Part shown: positions 8,298 through 17,108 of the stretch, piece after piece
How positions within the stretch are numbered: position 1 is the first letter of the stretch
Layout of the letters: each line of letters starts with the position of its first letter
NCBI GenBank assembly: GCA_036490335.1
Contig: DASXEB010000017.1
Location: 248,001-312,000 of the forward strand
Reading direction: 5' to 3'
Origin: Palsa-1392 sp036490335
GTDB lineage: Bacteria > Verrucomicrobiota > Verrucomicrobiia > Chthoniobacterales > UBA10450
Length of the DNA stretch: 64,000 bases
The notes under the pieces: generated by a model
Seen by the model: the letters and a program-made list of their open reading frames with translations, nothing else
What the model was told of the DNA's origin: nothing
Database searches by the model: none
Translations under genes and position numbers: made by a program

Positions 8298-8445
8298 CAC
8301 TTTTAATGACGCTGACGAGGTTAACTGTCGGGCTCGAGCCATTAAATGCTCGCGAGGTCGCACCTCGTTCGCCCCGATCCATCCGGGGATGGAAAATCGA
8401 TTCCCCCGTTGACTCGAAAACAGTCGAGCCATTTAGCAGTTACAA
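8298..8445 (-). ncRNA. ydaO-yuaA (c-di-AMP) riboswitch
   Basis: Read on the minus strand, this leader contains the family's conserved blocks in order: CTGCTAAAT, then GTCAACGGGGGAA, GGGGCGAA, a variable hairpin with arms CGAGGT/ACCTCG, CCCGACAGTTAACCTCG and TCAGCGTCATTAAAAG. These match the known ydaO-yuaA aptamer core (GCUAAAU, ACGGGGGAA, GGGGUGAA, CCGACAGCUAACCUCGUAAGCG). The aptamer ends about 44 nt before the presumed start of the KimA-like permease. In B. subtilis the ydaO (kimA) gene that named the class is turned off by c-di-AMP. A short GC hairpin (TCTCG/CGAGA, about 8273-8288) follows and could be part of the switch; the mechanism cannot be read. From 8446 to 8535 I see only one 9-mer copy. 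Confidence 0.9.
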
Positions 8446-8535
8446 AGAACCGCGCAGATGCTGCCGCCGCCTAACGACGAAGTCAAGCTGGCCCGGCCGT
8501 CGCACGTTCGCGCGAAATGATCGGCAACAATTCTT

Positions 8536-9426
8536 ATGAGCGGGAAAACAAAGATCATCATCGTCGGCGCCGGCGGCCGTCTCGGCGCCGCGCTCGCGCG
8601 CGAGTTCTCCGGCGATTGCGACGTCATTTCTTTCGATCGCGCACAGCTCGATCTTTGCGGGCCGGAAGAACTGCGGGAAAAAATCGCGCCGCTCAGTTTC
8701 GACGCGCTGATCAACGCCGCCGCCCTAACGAATGTCGATTATTGCGAAAATCACCGCGACGAAGCGATGGCCGCGAACGCGCGCGCGCCGGAAATTCTGG
8801 CCGCGCTCGCGCGCGAAAAGGACGCGCGCTTCATCCACATCAGCACGGATTATGTTTTCGACGGCGAAAAGCGCGAGCCTTACGACGAAGAAGACGAAGC
8901 GCGCCCGATCAGCGTTTACGGCGAATCGAAACGCGCCGGCGAAGTGCAGGTCTTGCGCGCCAATCCGGATGCGCTAGTCGCGCGCGTCTCCTGGGTTTTC
9001 GGACCGGACCGGTCGAGCTTCGTCGATGCGATCCTGAAAAAAGCGCGCACTGACGAGCAGATCACTGCCGTGGCCGACAAATTTTCCACGCCGACTTACA
9101 CGCGCGACATCGCGGCGATGCTGCGGCCTCTGCTCGATCGCGCGGGCGCGCGCAGCCTCCTCCATCTCGCGAATCGCGGCGCGTGCAGTTGGCAGGAATA
9201 CGCGCAATGGGCGCTCGATTGCTGCCATCGTTTCGGCGTGCCGATGCGGGCCCGCAGGGTCGGCGCGACGTCGTTAGGCGAGATGAAAAACTTTGTCGCG
9301 CGCCGGCCGGTTTACACCGTTCTCGCGACGGAAAAGTTTTCTCGCCTAACGAGTCGCACGCCGCGCGACTGGCACGAAGTGGTCGAGGAATACATCCGCG
9401 ATCACTACGCCGGCAGGAAATTCTGA
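8536..9426 (+). CDS. RmlD-like NAD(P)-dependent sugar-nucleotide reductase
   Basis: 296 aa, ATG start. The N-terminal Rossmann motif GAGGRLG (residues 11-17), NAAALTNVDYCE, HISTDYVFDGEK and the catalytic YGESK (Tyr/Lys) place it in the extended SDR family, closest in pattern to dTDP-4-dehydrorhamnose reductase (RmlD). The downstream DKFSTPTYTRDIA block is also typical. RmlD makes dTDP-L-rhamnose for cell-surface glycans. No rmlABC genes are nearby, so the exact substrate is unproven. Three 9-mers or near-copies lie inside; the one at 9271 encodes SLG and the one at 9344 reads as LTS. Confidence 0.85.
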   Translation: MSGKTKIIIVGAGGRLGAALAREFSGDCDVISFDRAQLDLCGPEELREKIAPLSFDALINAAALTNVDYCENHRDEAMAANARAPEILAALAREKDARFIHISTDYVFDGEKREPYDEEDEARPISVYGESKRAGEVQVLRANPDALVARVSWVFGPDRSSFVDAILKKARTDEQITAVADKFSTPTYTRDIAAMLRPLLDRAGARSLLHLANRGACSWQEYAQWALDCCHRFGVPMRARRVGATSLGEMKNFVARRPVYTVLATEKFSRLTSRTPRDWHEVVEEYIRDHYAGRKF

Positions 9427-9497
9427 AGCGAGCGGGGTGAAAACGGACGGGCGCGAAAGTTGACAATGCCGAAGGGCTGGTTTTTCCTCGCGCGCAC

Positions 9498-10136
9498 GTG
9501 AAGACGTTTTTTTCTGCCGGCATCTTTTTCCTTCTCACTCTTGTCCTCCGCGCGGGCGAGCCGGCCGCGCCGCAGTTGTCGCCGCAGCCGACGACGCCGG
9601 AGAGCGAGTTCGCGAAAGGCTCCTACGAATTTCAGAATGTCACGGGCGCGTTTCGCTTTTTCGAATGGAACGAAGGGACGAATAATCGTCCGTCGGTCGA
9701 TTACGCGATCGACAGCGTGCGCATCGGCATCATGCTGAATAATCCCTACGATCTTGGTCTGCTCTCGGGCAACTTCGAATTTCTGGGCGAGCTTTTCGGG
9801 GGCGGGATCGTGCAAGGCCCGGGCGATGTGCTGACCGGCGCGACGCTCGTTTTTCGCTACAATTTCATCCAGCCGAGCTCGCGCATCGTGCCCTATTTTC
9901 AGATCGGCGCAGGCGGCGTCTACACCAACATCACGGAGAAGGATTCGCTCGGGCTCATCAGTCTGCCGGTGGAATTCAATCTCCAATCGCTCGTCGGCGT
10001 GCGCTATTTGTTGAACGATCGCTGGTCGCTCGTCGTCGAAGGCGGCTACCGCCATATTTCGAACGCCGGCATTCGTCTGCCCAACATCGGGATCGATTCT
10101 ATTGGCGGAAATGTCGGTTTCGGTTTTTCATTCTAG
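9498..10136 (+). CDS. PagL-like lipid A 3-O-deacylase family protein
   Basis: 212 aa from a GTG start. A signal peptide covers residues 1-20. The body has alternating hydrophobic strands and a terminal Phe (GFGFSF), as in small outer-membrane barrels. Residues 183-200, GGYRHISNAGIRLPNIGID, match the PagL active-site block, with His186 and Ser188 in place. The third catalytic position, Glu in the characterised enzyme, is Asp200 here. PagL removes the 3-O-acyl chain of lipid A at the outer membrane. With the Glu-to-Asp change, activity is plausible but not certain. Its stop codon directly abuts the ATG of the DUF1573 gene. Confidence 0.75.
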   Translation: MKTFFSAGIFFLLTLVLRAGEPAAPQLSPQPTTPESEFAKGSYEFQNVTGAFRFFEWNEGTNNRPSVDYAIDSVRIGIMLNNPYDLGLLSGNFEFLGELFGGGIVQGPGDVLTGATLVFRYNFIQPSSRIVPYFQIGAGGVYTNITEKDSLGLISLPVEFNLQSLVGVRYLLNDRWSLVVEGGYRHISNAGIRLPNIGIDSIGGNVGFGFSF

Positions 10137-10883
10137 ATGAAACATCTCGTTCTCGTTTGCAGTTTGGTCGCGCTGCTCGCCGGCGGCGCGAGCGCGGCGC
10201 TGGTCTGGGAAAATCCGTCGGTCGATTTGCACCCGGCGGTCACCGACCAGACAGCGGTGGCGCATTTCAAATACAAGAATACCGGCAAGAAATCGGTCAA
10301 GATCACCGGGGTGCATCCTTCCTGCGGCTGCACGACCGCGGCGCTGTCCAAAGACGTCGTCGGGCCGGGCGAGAGCGGCGAGATCGTGGCGACATTTCAT
10401 ATCGGCGATCGCACCGGCTTGCAGAACAAAATTATCAGCGTCACGACCGACGCGCCGGACGCCAAGGCGACCGAGCTGAGCCTGCACGCGACCATTCCGG
10501 TGGTGCTGAATGTGAATCCCTACTTTTTGTACTGGCGCAAAATCGATCCGCTCAATCCGAAAACAATCACCGCCAAAATCGGTGGCGATTATCCGGTGAC
10601 CAGTTTGCAGATCACCTGCACCGACAAGGACGTGAACACGCAATGGAAATATTTGCCGGACCAAAAGGCCTTCGAGATCATCGTCACGCCGCATCCCGGC
10701 GATCGGCCGGTCAACGCCCAATTGCAGATCAATCCCGGATTTCCGAAGGATAAGCCGAAACTTTACGCCGCTTATCTGCGGATCGACGCGCACCCGACCG
10801 GAGTCGAGCCAAGCAGCCCGGATGTGCCTCAACGCGGCGAACCCGCGGCGCCGCCCCCGGCCGCGAGCGCGTCGCCGAAGTAG
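10137..10883 (+). CDS. DUF1573 secreted protein
   Basis: 248 aa with a signal peptide (MKHLVLVCSLVALLAGGASA). An Ig-like DUF1573 domain follows: the segment FKYKNTGKKSVKITGVHPSC leads into the conserved GCTTAALSKDVVGPGESGEI. The paired cysteines in SCGCT are the family hallmark. A second beta-rich domain (residues about 120-225) ends in a Pro/Ala-rich tail. The gene starts at the base after the preceding stop, and the rhodanese gene begins 2 bp later, so these form a transcriptional unit. The partnership with a rhodanese and a MauE protein suggests periplasmic thiol or sulfur chemistry; this is inference. Confidence 0.85.
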   Translation: MKHLVLVCSLVALLAGGASAALVWENPSVDLHPAVTDQTAVAHFKYKNTGKKSVKITGVHPSCGCTTAALSKDVVGPGESGEIVATFHIGDRTGLQNKIISVTTDAPDAKATELSLHATIPVVLNVNPYFLYWRKIDPLNPKTITAKIGGDYPVTSLQITCTDKDVNTQWKYLPDQKAFEIIVTPHPGDRPVNAQLQINPGFPKDKPKLYAAYLRIDAHPTGVEPSSPDVPQRGEPAAPPPAASASPK

Positions 10884-10885
10884 TC

Positions 10886-11314
10886 GTGCGCGCGACATTG
10901 CTGCGGCAGATTCTGCTGCTCGTCGGGCTGGCCTTTCTCCCGGCGATCGGGCAGGCGCTTTATTTTCGCAACGATCCCGCGTGGCAGGCGCGGCCGTCCG
11001 ATCAACAACCGGTCACGGTCGCGGTCGCGACCGGCTGGGGCGCGAACGCGCTCTGGCTCGACGCCCGGCCTAACGAGGAGTTTGAGCGCGGCCACGTGCC
11101 CGGCGCGATGTTGTTAAACGAGGACAACTGGAACGCGCTCCTGCCTGCCGTCCTCGCTGCCTGGTCGCCCGATCGCAAGATCGTGGTTTATTGCAGCCGG
11201 GTGACCTGCAACGCGAGCCACGCCGTCGCGGAACGATTGCGGCACGACGCCGGTCTGAAGAATGTTTATGTGCTGGAAGGAGGCTGGGAAGAATGGCAGA
11301 AGACTCATCCGTAA
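10886..11314 (+). CDS. Membrane-anchored rhodanese-like protein
   Basis: 142 aa, GTG start. One N-terminal hydrophobic segment (residues 5-25) acts as a signal anchor, so the rhodanese domain faces the periplasm. WLDARPNEEFERGHVPGAM is the rhodanese CH2A-type motif, and IVVYCSRVTCNASHAVAERL holds the active-site Cys103 at the expected place. The loop is longer and has a second Cys (108), unusual beside the common C-x4-R loop. The family transfers sulfane sulfur. RPNE in the motif is encoded by a 9-mer copy (11068). The 3' end overlaps the MauE gene by 22 bp. Confidence 0.82.
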   Translation: MRATLLRQILLLVGLAFLPAIGQALYFRNDPAWQARPSDQQPVTVAVATGWGANALWLDARPNEEFERGHVPGAMLLNEDNWNALLPAVLAAWSPDRKIVVYCSRVTCNASHAVAERLRHDAGLKNVYVLEGGWEEWQKTHP

Positions 11315-11760
11315 AAACGCGGCGCCGCACCGAGTGGGCTTTTCTCGTTAGGCGCACGCTCGCCGTTCTCGTCGGCGCGGTTTTTCTCTACGCCGGCATC
11401 GCGAAAGTGACCGACCCGATGCTTTTCGCGGGCGACATCGGCAATTACCAGATCATCCCCTGGACGCTCGGGGTACGGATCGCGTTTTATCTTCCGTGGC
11501 TGGAAATTTTCTGCGGGCTCGCGCTGATTTTCCATCGCCTTTTCTTCGGCGCCGTCTTCATCACGAGCGCCCTCATGATTTTGTTTTTGGGCATCACGAT
11601 CTGGGCGCGCGCACATGGCATCGACGTCGCCTGCGGATGTTTCGGCAGCGCGGGCAGCAATCTTTCGCTCAACTGGCATCTCGCGCTCGATGTCGCTCTC
11701 CTCGCCGCGCTGGTTGCGCTTTGGTTCGGCCGCGAAGGTAACCGCGCGGTCGCGCGCTGA
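11293..11760 (+). CDS. MauE/DoxX-like membrane protein
   Basis: 155 aa from the ATG at 11293, inside the 3' end of the rhodanese gene; a longer upstream frame is only read-through of that gene. Four membrane helices are seen. FLYAGIAKVTDPMLFAGDIG is the MauE/DoxX signature, and the late loop HGIDVACGCFGSAGSN has the CGCFG motif common in the MauE family. MauE helps disulfide formation in methylamine dehydrogenase maturation. No mau genes are present, so it probably serves redox of the neighbouring DUF1573 and rhodanese proteins. Confidence 0.85.
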   Translation: MAEDSSVKTRRRTEWAFLVRRTLAVLVGAVFLYAGIAKVTDPMLFAGDIGNYQIIPWTLGVRIAFYLPWLEIFCGLALIFHRLFFGAVFITSALMILFLGITIWARAHGIDVACGCFGSAGSNLSLNWHLALDVALLAALVALWFGREGNRAVAR

Positions 11761-11786
11761 CATTTTTCGCTGCGAAATATCTGCGC

Positions 11787-13721
11787 CTAACGTCGCGAGC
11801 CGACGGTCAAGCCCGCGAGCAGACCGGCTTCGTCCAGTTCGATTTCACCCAAATAGAAATGCATCGCGACCGCGCTGTTCTCGCCCGTTTGCACTCGCAC
11901 CTCATCATTGCGCGGTCGGAGCACGACGGCCGCGACCGCGAAATCTTCCGATAACTCGACGCGCACAACTTCGAATTCCGCGATCAACTTCACGTGCATG
12001 TTCCCGTGTTTCGCGCCCGTCAGTTCCATCAACGCGCCGCCCGCGGCCGGCTCTGCGCTCACCCAATCGACATCGAAATTTCCGCCGCCAAACGCCGGTC
12101 GGAAAAACGGCGGAATCGGCACCAGCCGCACCGTCTCGATTCGGCCGTCCGGTGCGAGCGAGATCGGCCCGAGTTGGAAATCTTTTTCCAACGGCGAAGC
12201 GGTCTGGCCGTTTGCGCCATTCAACCTCACGACCGCGCTGCTTTCCGGTTTCAGCCGCAGCGCGCCCATTCGAAAATCCGGCGCCAACTGCACCGAGATC
12301 ACTTCGCAGGATATCGTCGCGACCACGTCGCCGTGATCGGTCGTCAGCGTCGCCGGCATCTCGTTAGGCAACGGACGGGAAACGACCGGCGCTGCGGCCG
12401 CCGTCGGCGTTTCGACAAGCATGGCCGGAGTTGCCGGCGCCACGGCGGAGACATGGCCATTGCTGGCAGTCTTATGCTCGTTAGGCACAGGCGGGAGGTT
12501 GAAATTCGTCGCGGCCGCGTCCGTTTTCGGAGTGGGCGGCGCCGGAGTTGCCGGCGACGCGGGCAGCGGACCGGCGGCAAGGATTTTCTCGACCTCATTG
12601 ATGAGCGCGCCGGAGAGAAACGGCTTCGCCAATGTCGCAACGACGTTGGGAAAATTTCTCGCGGTGTTTTCCAGCTCCGGCAGATGTCCCGACATCATGA
12701 GCACAGGCACGCGCGCGGTCGCCTCGTGCGCGAGCAGCGCGCGACAGACTTCCGCCCCCGTCGTATCCGCGAGGCAATAATCAAGCAGGACGAGATCGAC
12801 GCTGTTCGTCGTCGCGAGCTGCAGACCTTCCGCCCCGGTCGCGGCGGTGAGGATGCGAAAACCTGGATCCGCGAGATTGAGCACGTCGGCGGCGAAAATG
12901 CGGAGCATCTCGGTGTCGTCGATGACCAGGATGGTTTTGCCTAACGACTCTGCCGCATTGGGCGGCGCGGGATCGTCGCCTAACGAATCCGCGTTTTCGT
13001 CCGGCGCGGGCAGAAGTTCGAGAAGCAAAAGTTGCCACGGCCGGTCGATTGTCTGCGGAGATTTCGGCGGCAGCGAGCCTTCGCGGAATTTTCCGCCGCG
13101 CCAGGAAAGAATTTCCTTCAACGCTGCCGCGCCGTCCTCGTCGTCGGTAAAGGCATGGCGAATTTCGCCGTGGCGAAAATGGACTTCGCCGATTTCGCCG
13201 GCCGGCGATTCGACGCGCAGAACTGCCGTCGTTAGGCAAAGACATTTCAATTGCACGAGATCGATCGCCTGCAGGTCGCGCAGAGTGCCGCGCGATTTTT
13301 TTCCCGACCTCGTCTCCCATGGACCGAGAAGCGCCTGCACGGCCGCGCCAAAATCGCCGAGCTCAAACGGTTTTTCGATGAATTGAAACGCGCCGCCAAA
13401 ACCGCGCCCTGCGCTCAAATCGCGCGAAGCGTTAGGCGCGATCACGAGCACGCGGGTGTCGGGATGGAGTCGGCGCAGGCGATTAAAAAATTCCACTTCG
13501 CCCGTCGGCGGCGGATCGAGATCGAGCACGAATAAATCCGGCTTGATCATCTCCGTCGCCGGTTCGGCGTCGTCCAATGTCTGAGTCACGCGCAGCGCGT
13601 GATGGGGCGCGAAACGACGCAGGGCCGAGGAGATCGCGATGCAAAGCGCGTCGTAGGGTTCGACAAGAAGAATCCCGCGCACAAAACTCTTCGGCTTCGG
13701 CGCTGATTGATCTTCGGCCAC
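11787..13721 (-). CDS. Response regulator with two REC domains and a DUF4388 (PATAN) domain
   Basis: 644 aa. REC1 (residues about 15-130) has DLFVLDLDPPP around the phospho-acceptor Asp and a conserved IEKPF Lys. A DUF4388-type domain follows (GTLRDLQAIDLVQLKCL; FRHGEIRHA), then REC2 (about 265-385) with TILVIDDTEML, LVLLDYCLADTTGAEV and LAKPF. A Pro/Ala-rich linker leads to a C-terminal beta-rich region of about 190 residues that I do not recognise. There is no DNA-binding domain, so output is likely through protein contacts. The linker carries PNE motifs encoded by 9-mer copies (12361, 12479), and the upstream spacer 13722-13836 has two more plus a near-copy. No kinase partner is adjacent. 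Confidence 0.82.
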   Translation of the reverse strand: MAEDQSAPKPKSFVRGILLVEPYDALCIAISSALRRFAPHHALRVTQTLDDAEPATEMIKPDLFVLDLDPPPTGEVEFFNRLRRLHPDTRVLVIAPNASRDLSAGRGFGGAFQFIEKPFELGDFGAAVQALLGPWETRSGKKSRGTLRDLQAIDLVQLKCLCLTTAVLRVESPAGEIGEVHFRHGEIRHAFTDDEDGAAALKEILSWRGGKFREGSLPPKSPQTIDRPWQLLLLELLPAPDENADSLGDDPAPPNAAESLGKTILVIDDTEMLRIFAADVLNLADPGFRILTAATGAEGLQLATTNSVDLVLLDYCLADTTGAEVCRALLAHEATARVPVLMMSGHLPELENTARNFPNVVATLAKPFLSGALINEVEKILAAGPLPASPATPAPPTPKTDAAATNFNLPPVPNEHKTASNGHVSAVAPATPAMLVETPTAAAAPVVSRPLPNEMPATLTTDHGDVVATISCEVISVQLAPDFRMGALRLKPESSAVVRLNGANGQTASPLEKDFQLGPISLAPDGRIETVRLVPIPPFFRPAFGGGNFDVDWVSAEPAAGGALMELTGAKHGNMHVKLIAEFEVVRVELSEDFAVAAVVLRPRNDEVRVQTGENSAVAMHFYLGEIELDEAGLLAGLTVGSRR

Positions 13722-13836
13722 GGTAAGAACGTTTTGCCGAGCGAGAATACACGATGCGCGTCGCTGTCAAAGCCTGCAAATTTCTCCGCGGCTCGGCCGA
13801 TTCGTTAGTCGTTAGGCCGACTCGTTAGGCAATCCA

Positions 13837-15072
<1,236 letters not shown>

Positions 15073-16323
15073 TTATTCGTAGCGCAACGCCGTTGCCGGA
15101 TCGAGCCGCGAAGCCGCCCAGGCCGGCGCGATCCCGGAGACGAGTCCGGTAACGACGGAAACGATCATGCTCGCGACGACCAGGCCTAACGAAAAGCTGA
15201 TCGGAAATGACGGAAACGCTTTCGCCATTCCGAAGCACATCAGGTAGGCAAGGGTCAGACCGATGAGGCCGCCGACAAGACAAAGCGCGGTCGATTCGAT
15301 GAGAAATTGCAGCAAAATCGTGCGCCGCCGGGCGCCCAGCGCCTTGCGCGTGCCGATCTCTTTCGTGCGTTCCTTCACGCTCACAAAAGTGATGTTCATG
15401 ATCCCGATCGCGCCGACAAAAAGCGAAAGCCCGGTGATGAAAAGACCGGCGACCGCGATAGTTGTTTTCACGCCGTCGAGCGTGCTTTTGAAAGCCTGCT
15501 GCTCGTTGATGCTGAAATCGTCGCGCTTCTCCGGCGCCAGCCCGCGCAATCGCCTAACGACGCCGGTGAGCTCGTCGCGCGCGTCGAGCATGTGGGTTTT
15601 GTCGCGCACTTTCACGCGCACGTCGGCTTCGCTTTTCGCGCTGAAATATTTTTTAAAAGCCGGCAGCGGGATGACGACGATCGAGTCGAGGCTGAAGAGC
15701 CCGAGAAAACTTCCCTGCCGCGTGAGCGTGCCGATGACTTTGAAGGCGTGGCCGTTGATCAGAATTTTTTTGTCGAGCGCGCCGCCGCCGTTGAAAAGCG
15801 CATCGGCCACGTCGTAGCCGACGACGCAATCTTCCGCGCCGCCGCGCGATTCGATGTCGTTGAAAAAACGGCCCTCCGCGCAATCGAGCGTCGAGATCGC
15901 GGTGTAATCCGCGGTCGTGCCGAGGATGTAAACGTTGTCTACGCTGTTGTCGCCGTATTTGACGCTGCGCACGAGGCTCATCGTCGGGACCGCGACGATC
16001 AGATTGGAGTTCGGCGTCGCCGCGATCGCGCGATTTATTTTGTCGGCGTAATCGGTCAGGATTTTTTTCCGGTCGCGATAATTCCACCAGTCGTTCATCT
16101 GCGTCCACGGCCGTTGCTCGAGGTAAAGAACGTCGTCGCCGATTACGGCCATGCTTTTGTCGAAGCCGGTCGAAATGCCGTTGATCGCCGTGCCCATCAA
16201 AGTGACCGCGACGATGCCGATGATGACGCCGAGCGCGGTCAGCATGGAACGCGTTTTGTTCGCGGCCATCTGGGCGGCGGCGATTTTCCAGCTCTCCGTG
16301 ATCTCGTAGAGAAGGCGTCTCAT
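15073..16323 (-). CDS. MacB-type ABC transporter permease (first copy)
   Basis: 416 aa with the same layout as its neighbour: helix 1 in NKTRSMLTALGVIIGIVAVT, a periplasmic MacB_PCD domain and three C-terminal helices. The FVSVKERTKEIGTRKALGAR coupling motif precedes helix 2. It starts 17 bp after the ATPase stop and ends directly before the second permease, consistent with one transcript. The two permeases differ enough in the periplasmic domain to suggest different surfaces of a heterodimer, not a recent duplication. Confidence 0.9.
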   Translation of the reverse strand: MRRLLYEITESWKIAAAQMAANKTRSMLTALGVIIGIVAVTLMGTAINGISTGFDKSMAVIGDDVLYLEQRPWTQMNDWWNYRDRKKILTDYADKINRAIAATPNSNLIVAVPTMSLVRSVKYGDNSVDNVYILGTTADYTAISTLDCAEGRFFNDIESRGGAEDCVVGYDVADALFNGGGALDKKILINGHAFKVIGTLTRQGSFLGLFSLDSIVVIPLPAFKKYFSAKSEADVRVKVRDKTHMLDARDELTGVVRRLRGLAPEKRDDFSINEQQAFKSTLDGVKTTIAVAGLFITGLSLFVGAIGIMNITFVSVKERTKEIGTRKALGARRRTILLQFLIESTALCLVGGLIGLTLAYLMCFGMAKAFPSFPISFSLGLVVASMIVSVVTGLVSGIAPAWAASRLDPATALRYE

Positions 16324-16339
16324 GGCGGCTTTGAAATTA

Positions 16340-17080
16340 CTAAACTGTAACTGTGTTCGTTACAGTTAAATTGTTCTCGTCGCTCTCGATCACGCCGTCG
16401 CGCAGATGGACGCTACGCCGCGCGTGCCGCGCGATGTCGGACTCGTGCGTGACGAGGATGACGGTGTTGCCCTGCTGATACAAACTCTCGAAAAGCGCCA
16501 TGATTTCCTCGCCGGTTTTCGAGTCGAGGTTGCCGGTCGGCTCGTCGGCGAGAATGATCGACGGATTGTTGACGAGCGCGCGCGCGACCGCGACGCGCTG
16601 GCGTTGCCCGCCGGAAAGTTCGTTAGGCTTGTGATTCAGCCGGTCGCCGAGACCGACCGCGGTAAGCGCGGCCGCGGCGCGTTCTTCGCGCTCGAAGGGA
16701 TTCACGCCAGCGTAAATCAGCGGCAGTTCGACGTTGCGCAGACTGGTCGAGCGCGGGAGCAGATTGAAGGTTTGAAAAACGAAACCGATCTCACGATTGC
16801 GGATCGCCGCGAGCTCGTCGCCATCCATGTCGGAAACGTTTTTGCCGTTGAATTCGTAGCGGCCGGAACTCGGCGTGTCGAGGCAGCCGAGCATGTTCAT
16901 GAGGGTTGATTTGCCGCTGCCGCTCGGGCCCATGATGGCGAGATATTCGTTGCGATGGATCTGCAACGTGACGCCGCTGAGCGCGTGGATCGTCTCTTCG
17001 CCCATCACGTATTGTTTCGTGATGTTTTCGATGTCGATGACAAGCGGGCCGGGCGTCCGAATGTCGTGTGCGCTTCTCAC
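16340..17080 (-). CDS. MacB/LolD-type ABC transporter ATP-binding protein
   Basis: 246 aa, GTG start. Walker A is GPSGSGKST, the Q-loop lies in GFVFQTFNLLPR, the signature motif is LSGGQRQRVA, Walker B is SIILADEPTGNLDS and the switch His is in VILVTHESD. The sequence LADEPTGNLDSKTGEEIM is diagnostic of the MacB/LolD/FtsE subfamily. It drives the two permeases encoded just downstream. The operon order (adaptor, ATPase, permease, permease) is common for tripartite exporters in this phylum. The C-terminal codons lie in a small TAACTGT/ACAGTTA inverted repeat (about 16349-16369). Confidence 0.92.
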   Translation of the reverse strand: MRSAHDIRTPGPLVIDIENITKQYVMGEETIHALSGVTLQIHRNEYLAIMGPSGSGKSTLMNMLGCLDTPSSGRYEFNGKNVSDMDGDELAAIRNREIGFVFQTFNLLPRSTSLRNVELPLIYAGVNPFEREERAAAALTAVGLGDRLNHKPNELSGGQRQRVAVARALVNNPSIILADEPTGNLDSKTGEEIMALFESLYQQGNTVILVTHESDIARHARRSVHLRDGVIESDENNLTVTNTVTV

Positions 17081-17108
17081 CTTTGTTCGTTAGGCAAAGC
17101 GCCGGCGC

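Noticed and set aside
6521..8539. 672-codon open frame on the plus strand
   Set aside because: It is antisense to the permease and the riboswitch, rich in Asp/Glu/Arg/Gly as expected for a reversed GC-rich gene, and has no recognisable domain.
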